A stretch of 13,499 bases of DNA from Bacteriovorax stolpii (GTDB lineage Bacteria > Bdellovibrionota > Bacteriovoracia > Bacteriovoracales > Bacteriovoracaceae). The position numbers and the translations under genes were made by a program. Positions 1-6,249 of the stretch are shown here, in pieces. The notes beneath the pieces are model-generated. The model had not been told where the DNA came from, searched no databases, and saw nothing but the letters and a program-made list of their open reading frames with translations. Every line of letters begins with the position of its first letter. Positions within the stretch are counted from its first letter, which is position 1. The stretch spans positions 1 through 13,499 of the forward strand of contig CAMAYW010000021.1 of the NCBI GenBank assembly GCA_945862475.1, given 5' to 3'.

Positions 1-841
1 GTGGAATAACATGAGGGTAAAAGAGCACATTGCTAAATTGGCCGTTATCCCTCACGTTGGAATCATCAATCCAAATTCTGGTTTACTCGCCTGCGGTGAT
101 GTGGGAGAAGGAAAATTTCCAGAGGTCCAGTCTGTCGTTCATCTTATCGAAACCTATACACCGAATCTCTCAATTGGAAAAAAAGTCTTAATTACAGCTG
201 GAGCGACGGCTTCACCTATTGATCCTGTGAGATTTATAACAAATCCCTCAAGTGGAAAGATGGGCCTTTCTGTTGCAAAGGCATTTCTTACGAAAGGATA
301 CGAAGTAACCGTCCTTGCTGGCCACCAATGCACGCATGAAATTGAATTCCTTATGGGACATCCCCTTTTTAAAGTCATACGAACTCCAACGACAACATTA
401 ATGCGAAATGCGGCGATTCAATTATTTCCTGAAATGGATCTCTACATTTCAACCGGTGCCATTGCTGATATCGAATTTGATCCTTCTGAAATGAAACTCA
501 AAAAAGAAATGATGGGACAAAGTCTCCCCTTTAAACAAGCGCCTGATATTTTAAAAGAAATCCTCAGTCTAAGAAAAAATCAGAAGATCATCAGCTTTGC
601 TGCCGAAACGGAAACGACCAAAGAAGTTTTCATGGAAAAAATGAATAGAAAACCAGTTGATCTCATGATTGGAAACAAAGTGTCCAATGGTCTCATAGGC
701 CAAAGTGAGATTGAGGGATTTCAAAAAGATCATGGCGAATATTATTTCGTGCATAAAAATCGTATTGAAAGTCCACAAAAGTTAACAAAAGAACAACTCG
801 GAGTGAGTCTCGTTAATTGGTTCGAGAGTAAAAATGATTAA
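1..841 (+). CDS. coaBC: CoaBC, 3' part: phosphopantothenoylcysteine decarboxylase / phosphopantothenate-cysteine ligase
   Basis: This is the C-terminal part of the bifunctional cytosolic enzyme that joins 4'-phosphopantothenate to cysteine (CoaB) and decarboxylates the product (CoaC) in coenzyme A synthesis. The frame is open from base 2 with W-N-N before the first ATG at 11, matching the MW-N stretch inside CoaC, so that ATG is internal and the gene begins outside the window. Visible in order: the CoaC substrate-flap motif ACGDVGEGKFPE, then a complete CoaB domain with GKKVLITAGAT, the nucleotide-binding PIDPVRFITNPSSGKMG, the KLKK lysine motif, FAAETE and the MIGNKVSNG segment. About 279 codons are present of a usual total near 400. 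The stop overlaps the panC start by 8 bases, so the two are probably translationally coupled. Identification is firm; only the missing 5' end limits the call. Confidence 0.95.
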   Translation, partial: WNNMRVKEHIAKLAVIPHVGIINPNSGLLACGDVGEGKFPEVQSVVHLIETYTPNLSIGKKVLITAGATASPIDPVRFITNPSSGKMGLSVAKAFLTKGYEVTVLAGHQCTHEIEFLMGHPLFKVIRTPTTTLMRNAAIQLFPEMDLYISTGAIADIEFDPSEMKLKKEMMGQSLPFKQAPDILKEILSLRKNQKIISFAAETETTKEVFMEKMNRKPVDLMIGNKVSNGLIGQSEIEGFQKDHGEYYFVHKNRIESPQKLTKEQLGVSLVNWFESKND

Positions 842-1688
842 ATGCTTAAAAAAAACATCGGAACTTCTTCTTGAAAGGGAAAAAGAAATATCTCCAGTTG
901 GATTTGTACCGACCATGGGAAATCTTCATCAAGGTCACATTTCTCTACTGGAAGAAGCACTGAAAGAATTTAAGGTTGTTTATTTTTCTATTTTTGTGAA
1001 TCCAAAACAATTTGGCCCCACGGAAGACTTTCATCGCTACCCAAGAACTCTTCAGAATGACCTTCTTTTGATTGAAGAAAGTATAAAAAATTTTCCAGGT
1101 CTTAAAGTCGTTGTCTTTGCTCCTGAAAACCCAGAAGAAATTTTTCCACCTGCCCATAAAGATGTCCTGTCCGTCAGTGGATTGAGTACAGTTTTAGAAG
1201 GGAAAATTCGTCCAGGACATTTTGATGGGGTGGCAACGGTTGTCTACAGACTCTTTCATCTTATAAAACCAACGAAGGCCTATTTTGGCCTTAAAGACTT
1301 CCAACAGTACTTAGTGATTAAACAAATGGTTAAAGATTTATCCTTACCCATAAAAATTCAAGGCATGCCTATCATAAGGGAAGCCCAAGGCCTCGCCCTT
1401 TCGAGCCGAAATCAGTATCTCAGTTCTGAACAAAAATCCCTTTCACTCGTACTCTTTAAAACTCTTTCGAAGATTAAAGAGATTATTGATCACAAAAAAA
1501 TAAATTTACCGAAAGCAAAATTATTCATCGAGGACACTATTAAAGATCCTAAATGGAACTATTTAGTTCTTCGGGACAGTGAAACTTTTCAAGAAGATCT
1601 CACTCTATCAACAAACATTACGATTCTTGCGGTCTATCAAATGGGAACAACTCGTCTATTGGATAACATGCAAGTGGAGGTTCAGTGA
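834..1688 (+). CDS. panC: Pantothenate synthetase (pantoate-beta-alanine ligase)
   Basis: PanC condenses pantoate with beta-alanine using ATP, through a pantoyl-adenylate, to make pantothenate in the cytosol. The 284 residues match the family's usual size. Seen: VPTMGNLHQGH with the nucleotidyl-transferase HxGH at residues 32-35; SIFVNPKQFGPTEDFHRYPR in the adenylating core; LEGKIRPGHFDGVATVV; KDFQQ at 154-158 lining the pantoate/ATP pocket; and LSSRN at 189-193, the KMSKS-equivalent loop. The ATG at 834 lies within the end of coaBC and has only a poor GAGAG-type ribosome site, consistent with coupling to upstream translation. The gene precedes hflX with a 4-base GTGA overlap. Placing panC directly after coaBC puts two coenzyme A pathway steps in one transcript. 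All catalytic motifs are intact. Confidence 0.97.
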   Translation: MIKCLKKTSELLLEREKEISPVGFVPTMGNLHQGHISLLEEALKEFKVVYFSIFVNPKQFGPTEDFHRYPRTLQNDLLLIEESIKNFPGLKVVVFAPENPEEIFPPAHKDVLSVSGLSTVLEGKIRPGHFDGVATVVYRLFHLIKPTKAYFGLKDFQQYLVIKQMVKDLSLPIKIQGMPIIREAQGLALSSRNQYLSSEQKSLSLVLFKTLSKIKEIIDHKKINLPKAKLFIEDTIKDPKWNYLVLRDSETFQEDLTLSTNITILAVYQMGTTRLLDNMQVEVQ

Positions 1689-3019
1689 ATCAAGATGAAT
1701 TTAAACTCCCTTTAGGTCAAAAAGCCTCTCTCGTCTCCATCGTTTGTGAAAAATTCGAAAACCACTCAACTGTGATTGAAACGAATAATTCATTAAGGGA
1801 ACTTCGAGAACTTCTCCGGACTTTGGGTCTTGTACCTGGTGAAGAATATGTCCAGAACCGAAAACAAATTGATCCGGCGACAATGCTTGGTGAAGGCAAG
1901 TTACAAGAAATTGCCGAAGCCGCTCGAGAAGAGGGCTCTCAAGTTCTTGTGTTTGATTTTGAATTAACGGCGTCTCAAGCAAGAAATATTAAAGAAATTA
2001 CCAAACTTGAAGCGGTCGACAGAAATACGATTATTCTTGAAATCTTTGCGCTCCATGCAAGAACAAAAGAAGCTAAAATTCAAATTGAAATCTCTCGCTT
2101 AAGGTATCTACTACCTCGTCTCACAAGTATGTGGGGTCACTTTTCTAAACAACGCTCGTCGGGGGCGGCGATTGGAGGAGAAGGTGAACAGCAGCTTGAA
2201 CTCGATCGAAGGATGGTCAGAGAGCGAATTGAGTATTATAAAAAGCAGCTCGATGAAGTTCAAAAAACGCGAGAACAGCAGAGGAAAAAAAGACAAAACC
2301 AAGCAGTCACAGCTGCCCTTGTTGGTTATACAAATGCTGGAAAATCATCGGTTATGAACCGCTTATGCAAAGTGAACGTACTTGAAGAGAATAAATTATT
2401 TGCGACTCTGGATTCCACTTTTCGAACATTAAATCCGGATTCCAAACCACCTATGATCATGATTGATACGGTGGGCTTTATCTCAAATTTACCTAATACT
2501 CTTATCCAGGGTTTCAAAACGACACTTGAATCCGCCATGGAAGCTGATCTACTTGTGATTGTCTGTGATATTTCTGATCCAAATTATCAAAAACATCTCC
2601 AAGTCACTCAAGAAGTATTAAAAGATCTTAAAATTGAAGAAAAAGAACAATTAATTGTCTTTAATAAAAAAGATGTCCTCAATGATCCAGTTCGTGCGCG
2701 GATCATTATGCGTAATTATCCCAATAGTTTTCTTGTTTCTTCTTATGATGAAAACGATATGAAAAATCTTCGCGAACATATCATTAATTATTTTTTATCC
2801 AAACAAGATCATTATGATCTTTTTATTCCCTATGAAGCAGGAGAAGCGCATTCAAGGATTAGAGGTAATGCGAATATCATGAATTCCGTCTCCCATGAGC
2901 AAGGAATTTTTTATCGAATACGTGTACCAGATTTCATTTTTCAACAATTAGGTTTGAATAGTTATGTCCTGGCACCATCCGAAGCTAAAGAATGGGAGCA
3001 AAATCCTTTTTCTTCATAG
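1685..3019 (+). CDS. hflX: GTPase HflX, ribosome-associated
   Basis: HflX is a translational GTPase of the Obg-HflX group that binds the 50S subunit and, in E. coli, splits stalled ribosomes during heat stress. The 444 residues show an N-terminal HflX domain (about 15-155, with LGEGKLQEIAEAA and LRYLLPRLTSMWGH), the glycine-rich GGEGEQQLELDRR hinge, a coiled helix (about 175-205), then the G domain: G1 GYTNAGKS at 214-221, G2 TLDSTFRTL, G3 DTVGF at 261-265, G4 NKKD at 327-330, and a G5-like SSYDEN. A C-terminal domain follows. The start is a GTG that shares GTGA with the panC stop; GTGGAGG lies four bases upstream and no in-frame ATG is nearby. In many proteobacteria hflX sits beside hfq; here it is the last gene of a CoA-pathway operon. 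All GTPase motifs are intact. Confidence 0.96.
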   Translation: MNQDEFKLPLGQKASLVSIVCEKFENHSTVIETNNSLRELRELLRTLGLVPGEEYVQNRKQIDPATMLGEGKLQEIAEAAREEGSQVLVFDFELTASQARNIKEITKLEAVDRNTIILEIFALHARTKEAKIQIEISRLRYLLPRLTSMWGHFSKQRSSGAAIGGEGEQQLELDRRMVRERIEYYKKQLDEVQKTREQQRKKRQNQAVTAALVGYTNAGKSSVMNRLCKVNVLEENKLFATLDSTFRTLNPDSKPPMIMIDTVGFISNLPNTLIQGFKTTLESAMEADLLVIVCDISDPNYQKHLQVTQEVLKDLKIEEKEQLIVFNKKDVLNDPVRARIIMRNYPNSFLVSSYDENDMKNLREHIINYFLSKQDHYDLFIPYEAGEAHSRIRGNANIMNSVSHEQGIFYRIRVPDFIFQQLGLNSYVLAPSEAKEWEQNPFSS

Positions 3020-3027
3020 GAATTTAG

Positions 3028-3056
3028 TTGTCAGATTTTTTCGAAGAGACTAATCT
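3028..3056 (+). promoter_or_regulatory. Sigma70-type promoter for the DnaA-domain-I gene
   Basis: TTGTCA (3028-3033) is followed by a 17-base spacer and TAATCT (3051-3056), five and four matches respectively to the -35 and -10 consensus with ideal spacing. It lies in the 46-base gap after hflX. Transcription would start at about 3063, only around three bases before the ATG at 3066, and no Shine-Dalgarno precedes that ATG. This implies an almost leaderless mRNA for the next gene, made independently of the coaBC-panC-hflX transcript. Confidence 0.6.
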
Positions 3057-3065
3057 CAGCTCCCC

Positions 3066-3476
3066 ATGAAAAAAAAACGTAATCTAAAACTTCGTTGGAC
3101 TGCTAAGAAGGCGCAGCTAAAAGAGAAAAGCCTCAACCTGGCCCATCCGGTTGTGAAAGCGTCTTATCTTTGGTCTATTTTGTCTGAGCAACTCTCAGAT
3201 ATTTTAGGCCCCGAGATTCATCATCAATGGTTTAAAAATGTTAAACCCCTTGTTATCTCGGACAATGTTTTGATTCTTGAAGTACCTAATCATTTTACGG
3301 CGCAATGGGTTCATACACATTACCATGAACTCGTTGATATTCTTCTCAGCGTGATGGATAAAAAGCTATCTTCTTTTTTTCTTTCTCAATCCGAAAGAAC
3401 TCCTGCTCCCAAATTTGGGAATTTCAAATCAACGGAAAGCTCCACTTCTGAAGTAAAGCGTAAAGGCGAAGACTAA
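3066..3476 (+). CDS. Stand-alone DnaA domain I (DnaA_N-like) protein
   Basis: This 136-residue protein is built around one DnaA_N-like domain (about 33-98), the protein-interaction domain of the replication initiator. Key matches to E. coli DnaA domain I, aligned by eye, are LW at 35-36 (E. coli L5-W6), W55 (W25), the D66-N67 turn, PNHF at 74-77 with F77 matching the DnaB-contacting F46, and W81 (W50). E. coli E21, also a DnaB contact, aligns with I51. No AAA+ ATPase or DNA-binding domain follows; the protein ends in a Ser/Thr/Lys-rich tail (about 108-136). The N-terminus is strongly basic (eleven Lys/Arg in the first 21 residues) and could bind nucleic acid. The only sensible start is the ATG at 3066, which lacks a Shine-Dalgarno. 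By inference it might bind DnaA or compete for DnaA partners; its actual role is unknown. Truncation of a real dnaA looks unlikely, because the gene has its own promoter and intact ends. Confidence 0.8.
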   Translation: MKKKRNLKLRWTAKKAQLKEKSLNLAHPVVKASYLWSILSEQLSDILGPEIHHQWFKNVKPLVISDNVLILEVPNHFTAQWVHTHYHELVDILLSVMDKKLSSFFLSQSERTPAPKFGNFKSTESSTSEVKRKGED

Positions 3477-3524
3477 TAAAGTAAGTGTAATTCCTACTGT
3501 CAGAACTAATTTATCTCGATTCAT
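3429..3524 (-). CDS. Candidate 31-aa single-pass membrane protein
   Basis: On the minus strand an ATG at 3524 opens a 31-codon frame ending in TGA at 3429. The product begins MNRDKL, then has about 18 hydrophobic residues (LVLTVGITLTLLVFAFTLYF) and ends RSGAFR. This is one transmembrane helix with charged residues on both sides. AAAAGG lies five bases before the ATG, and the gene starts 20 bases after the stop of the receiver-like gene on the same strand, so the two could share a transcript. Its last 48 bases overlap the 3' end of the DnaA-domain-I gene tail-to-tail. I do not recognise a family. A real but small gene is supported by the ribosome site, position and composition; chance remains possible at this length. 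Confidence 0.5.
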   Translation of the reverse strand: MNRDKLVLTVGITLTLLVFAFTLYFRSGAFR

Positions 3525-3544
3525 TGTAACCTTTTAAAAAAGCA

Positions 3545-3898
3545 CTAATGAGATTTTACAATTTTTTCAATCAATTCTGGAATGAGAAAAGGATCAAAAG
3601 GACGCTTAATTTCTCCAGATCTATTAGGTAGAAAAGATAATTCCGAAGATTCCCCTAGGATGACCCAAGGAAGAGACCTGAGAAAGTCTGATTGCTCTAA
3701 TTGCAGTTTAAGCTCTGTTTTATGTTTAAGGGCGGTTTCTGAATCAATCACAATCATACTTGGACGTAAATCCGATACGATATACAAGAAATCCTTGGCA
3801 TTATTCAGCGAATAAAAAGATATATTCTTCTTTTTAAAAACTTTCTCTAACAAATCTGTCACAAATTTATTTTCATCAATCCAGAGTATGAGTCCCAC
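3545..3898 (-). CDS. Degenerate receiver-domain (response regulator-like) protein
   Basis: The protein is a single receiver-like domain of 117 residues with no output domain. It starts LILWIDEN (acidic pair D8-E9), and has the expected phospho-acceptor aspartate D52 in PSMIVID. The switch Ser/Thr is replaced by glycine at about 82 (VILGES), and the usual KPF reads KRPF (98-101), so phosphorylation signalling may be altered. I chose the GTG at 3898 because AAAGGA lies eight bases upstream; a longer frame reaching 3940 would run into the divergent promoter and adds residues with no receiver similarity. A -10-like TAATTT (minus strand, 3933-3928) could start its transcript, but no convincing -35 is visible. 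A 31-aa membrane ORF follows 20 bases downstream. The target and cognate kinase cannot be seen. Fold assignment is fairly sure, function is not. Confidence 0.7.
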   Translation of the reverse strand: MGLILWIDENKFVTDLLEKVFKKKNISFYSLNNAKDFLYIVSDLRPSMIVIDSETALKHKTELKLQLEQSDFLRSLPWVILGESSELSFLPNRSGEIKRPFDPFLIPELIEKIVKSH

Positions 3899-3910
3899 CG
3901 AGGGTATCCT

Positions 3911-3940
3911 TTGACAAAGAGGGCCATAAATTACTACCAT
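3911..3940 (+). promoter_or_regulatory. Promoter for the 95-aa gene, predicting a leaderless mRNA
   Basis: A perfect TTGACA (3911-3916) is followed by an 18-base spacer and TACCAT (3935-3940). Six bases later stands the ATG at 3947, which is where the +1 should fall, so the message is predicted to begin at its start codon. There is no Shine-Dalgarno. The TTG at 3911 could formally start a longer frame but is the -35 box itself. The element lies in the short divergent region shared with the receiver-like gene. Confidence 0.6.
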
Positions 3941-3946
3941 CGGTGT

Positions 3947-4234
3947 ATGGAAAAAGAAAAGTCAAAAATCCTCGTGAGAGATGTTCATTCAAAACAAACC
4001 CTTTTTGAGTGCGATCTTGTGGAATCAGACAGGGCCTATAAGTTTGCAGCCGAGATGGAGACTATGGGTCTAGATGTAGAGGTGATCTCCCCCACTCTTA
4101 CAGAAACTCTTTCAAACTCCCTTGGACTTACAAATGATCAAATCAGAGAATATAAAAATAGCTTAGATGAAGAAATTGAGGGCCATGATGGATCTTGCTG
4201 CTTTGAAGATTCTAAGGGAAAACCTATTCACTAA
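3947..4234 (+). CDS. Conserved-looking 95-aa acidic protein of unknown function with a Cys-Cys tail
   Basis: I do not recognise this family. The 95-residue product looks like a small alpha/beta fold: a strand (KILVRDV), a strand (TLFECDLV), a helix (SDRAYKFAAEMETMG) and a strand (LDVEVISP). A Thr/Ser-rich helix (TETLSNSLGL) and an acidic stretch (SLDEEIEGHDG) follow. It ends in SCCFEDSKGKPIH with adjacent cysteines at 84-85 and one more at 22, which could hold a metal or form a disulfide. No signal peptide or membrane helix is present, so it is probably cytosolic. The ATG at 3947 was chosen over the TTG at 3911 because that TTG is the -35 box. Its last four bases overlap the stop of the BtuB-like gene tail-to-tail, and no terminator lies between them. 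Existence is fairly sure, role unknown. Confidence 0.75.
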   Translation: MEKEKSKILVRDVHSKQTLFECDLVESDRAYKFAAEMETMGLDVEVISPTLTETLSNSLGLTNDQIREYKNSLDEEIEGHDGSCCFEDSKGKPIH

Positions 4235-5991
4235 AATCGATGTTCGTAACCAATGAAAGCGGACTGACCTAAGGTGCTGAAACCATAAATTTCTTCATAT
4301 TGTCGATTCAAAATATTTTTTAGTTGAAGAGAAATTTCGTCACGATGCCATTTCTTTTTAAGTCCAATATCAAAGACCTCAAATCCATTCAGTTTCGCAT
4401 CTACGTCCTGTCGACTAGAAAACCATCTTCCCATAAGACTGAACTCTATATTCTCAGAGGGAAAAAAAGCGAAAGTCCCGGAGGCCGAATTATAGGGACG
4501 TCTTAGCACAGGAGAATCTTCTTTCCTGAAATTTTGATGGGTAAAATTGGCCAAAACAGAATAAACGTTTTTTGTCATTTTTGCACTCAGCTCGATTCCT
4601 TCAGAAATAAAACTCTGCTGATTTACATACCCTTTCCCAAAGACGTAGGTAAATAAATTTGAAAGTCGATTCTGAAATCCCGCAATTGAAGTTTCAAAAT
4701 ATTCATTCGACTTTTTCCACCGAAGCTCTAAAGTCTGATTCGTCTCTGGTGTAAGACTGGGATTTCCGACGGGAGAACCAAATGAGTCCGGCCCATAGAG
4801 TTGATAAAGGGATGGTGCTTTATATCCTTCAGAGTACTGAAGCGACATATCCAATACGGAAAGACCGAGAGATGTCGTTTTAAATTCACCATACTTAGAA
4901 TGTCGATCAAGCCTACCACCGAATTGAAACTTAACTGCTTCCTTTTCAAATGAGCCCTGAAGAAACAATGAATGGAGATCAAAAAAGCGGTCTAGATCGT
5001 TCGCCAAAGCCTTTTCTCTTTCTGTAGAGGCCCCCGTTAAAAGTTCTAATCCTGAATTACGCCAACGATGGAGAATTTCATTTTGGTAAAGGTCACCATT
5101 AAAAAACTCTTCATTTGAAACTAAACTTTCATTTAATCGCTGATGACGGTTAAGGCCACTTCTGAGGGAGAGAACGTGGTGACTGATTAAATTCACATTT
5201 GTTTTTTGCTGAAAGATATATTGATCATTGCGACTAAAATCATGCCCATTATCATCTGCAAACCCATCCTGTTCCGAGCGTCCTCGAAGAAATCCTGCTA
5301 AAAAATCAGTCTGAACTCGAGGGGACCACTTATGTTCTGAAGATGAAAGAGCTTGAGTAATATCCGTAGCATCTCGTTCACGGGCATTGAATCTCTTTTT
5401 ATTGAGTCTCGATAAACCGTCCGAATGAAAAGTGGAGTATGTTAAGGAACCATTGTGTTGATTCGATTTCCAGTCCTTACTTAAGGACGATGAAAAGGTT
5501 CCGTAACTTCCTCCCGAAATATTCAGTCTTCCTTCCGGGGCCTTTTCACCTTTTTTAGTCTTTAGAAGGATCAATCCTCCCATAGCATCGGAACCATAGA
5601 GAACGGCCTGAGGTCCTTTAACGAGACTCAATTCACTTAAAAAGGGTGAGGTAAAAAAAGAGGCATCAAATTGACGATCGGTATTTGAAGTGTCGTTCAT
5701 TTTTAATCCATCAAGAACAAAAGAAACATGACGACTTTCAGTGCCCCTGATAAAAAAAGAAATTCGTCCGCCAGGGCCCCCATTTTGATTAGCAATCACA
5801 CCGGGTAACCTTTCTAGCTCCGTTGAAATGAGACCAATCGCATGATTTTGCAATTCTTCTTCTGAGATAACGATTCTATCGGAAAGACTAAACTGACTCC
5901 CTTCTTTAAGGGATGAGACATTAACGGGCGACAACTCAACATCGGCCATGACAGAAAACGAAAGAAAACAAAACAATAGAATCCAAGACAC
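4231..5991 (-). CDS. btuB: TonB-dependent outer-membrane receptor, BtuB-like (cobalamin uptake)
   Basis: This is a TonB-dependent outer-membrane receptor of 586 residues, close to BtuB (about 610). A signal peptide covers about residues 1-16 (ends SVMA), then a possible TonB box (VELSPVNVS). The plug domain (about 35-150) shows IRGTESRHVSFVLDG, LVKGPQAVLYGSDAMGG and ILLKTKKG. A 22-strand-type barrel follows, with YSEGYKAPSLYQLYG and PETNQTLELRW, ending GYEHRF with the terminal aromatic residue used by the BAM complex. The start is GTG 5991, five bases after AGGAGG; the TTG at 5994 is too close to that site. A cobalamin riboswitch upstream supports B12 or a related corrinoid as ligand and predicts repression when B12 is plentiful. 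No btuCDF or tonB lies nearby, so the inner-membrane partners must be elsewhere. The family is sure; the substrate rests on the riboswitch. Confidence 0.9.
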   Translation of the reverse strand: MSWILLFCFLSFSVMADVELSPVNVSSLKEGSQFSLSDRIVISEEELQNHAIGLISTELERLPGVIANQNGGPGGRISFFIRGTESRHVSFVLDGLKMNDTSNTDRQFDASFFTSPFLSELSLVKGPQAVLYGSDAMGGLILLKTKKGEKAPEGRLNISGGSYGTFSSSLSKDWKSNQHNGSLTYSTFHSDGLSRLNKKRFNARERDATDITQALSSSEHKWSPRVQTDFLAGFLRGRSEQDGFADDNGHDFSRNDQYIFQQKTNVNLISHHVLSLRSGLNRHQRLNESLVSNEEFFNGDLYQNEILHRWRNSGLELLTGASTEREKALANDLDRFFDLHSLFLQGSFEKEAVKFQFGGRLDRHSKYGEFKTTSLGLSVLDMSLQYSEGYKAPSLYQLYGPDSFGSPVGNPSLTPETNQTLELRWKKSNEYFETSIAGFQNRLSNLFTYVFGKGYVNQQSFISEGIELSAKMTKNVYSVLANFTHQNFRKEDSPVLRRPYNSASGTFAFFPSENIEFSLMGRWFSSRQDVDAKLNGFEVFDIGLKKKWHRDEISLQLKNILNRQYEEIYGFSTLGQSAFIGYEHRF

Positions 5992-5993
5992 CA

Positions 5994-6009
5994 ATTCCTC
6001 CTCGGGAAT
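5994..6009 (-). promoter_or_regulatory. Possible ribosome-site hairpin downstream of the riboswitch
   Basis: On the minus-strand RNA, ATTCC (6009-6005) can pair with GGAAT (5998-5994) around a six-base loop. The btuB Shine-Dalgarno AGGAGG occupies the loop and right arm (6002-5997). This would fit a riboswitch that controls translation by hiding the ribosome site, and no terminator hairpin with a U-run is present between aptamer and start. The stem is only five pairs, so it is a suggestion. Confidence 0.4.
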
Positions 6010-6014
6010 GTCCT

Positions 6015-6088
6015 CATCTTGCGCCGTATCTGACTATACAGTTGCGGGACAGTGTCGGATTTTCACCGATCTTCCGGTTGGCAGGATG
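6015..6088 (-). promoter_or_regulatory. Cobalamin riboswitch (compact) in the btuB leader
   Basis: Read on the minus strand, the leader holds the hallmark cobalamin aptamer sequences in order: GGAAGATCGGTGAAAATCC, then GTCCCGCAACTGT (6050-6038), then AGTCAGATAC (6035-6026). Closing pairing is visible as CATC (6088-6085) with GATG (6018-6015) and GCC (6082-6080) with GGC (6025-6023). Only two bases separate ACTGT from AGTCAGATAC, so the optional arm is absent and the aptamer is about 74 nt, shorter than the common class near 200 nt. It precedes the BtuB-like gene by 23 bases, and bound cobalamin is expected to lower receptor synthesis. Which corrinoid it binds cannot be told from sequence. Confidence 0.88.
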
Positions 6089-6132
6089 TTCAAAGACACT
6101 AGCATAAAGAGCTCAATTCCTCTAAGGATAAA

Positions 6133-6151
6133 GTGTCTAAAAATTAGACAC
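6133..6151. repeat. Perfect 8-bp inverted repeat, candidate operator
   Basis: GTGTCTAA (6133-6140) and TTAGACAC (6144-6151) form a perfect dyad with a three-base centre. It lies in the 258-base divergent region, upstream of both the btuB riboswitch and the exported-protein gene. A third copy of the half-site AGACAC occurs at 6094-6099. No T-run follows on either strand, so it is not an ordinary terminator. A transcription-factor binding site is the more likely reading. Confidence 0.45.
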
Positions 6152-6175
6152 CTCATGTAATCCCTTCTCACTTGA

Positions 6176-6204
6176 TTGAGGTCAATGGGTGTTCGCTCTA
6201 AACT
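6176..6204 (+). promoter_or_regulatory. Weak promoter candidate for the exported-protein gene
   Basis: TTGAGG (6176-6181), a 17-base spacer and TAAACT (6199-6204) each match four of six consensus bases. It would give a leader of about 40 bases to the TTG start at 6250. Other AT-rich hexamers nearby could serve, so this is tentative. Confidence 0.3.
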
Positions 6205-6249
6205 CGACTTAAATTAAGTAAAACAGCCTTTTTTTAAGTGAGGTATCCT

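Noticed and set aside
1701..1982. Open frames opposite hflX, and similar ones opposite coaBC, rpoN and mutS
   Set aside because: They lie fully inside well-identified genes on the other strand, show no motifs and have unlikely compositions.
3899..3940. Longer receiver-like protein starting at minus-strand ATG 3940
   Set aside because: The extra 14 residues do not resemble a receiver start, while GTG 3898 has AAAGGA at proper spacing.
3911..3946. TTG 3911 as start of the 95-aa gene
   Set aside because: The TTG is the first part of a perfect TTGACA -35 box with a matching -10; the ATG at 3947 fits the promoter.
6133..6151. Dyad as a terminator
   Set aside because: Only eight pairs, AT-rich, and no T-run on either side.
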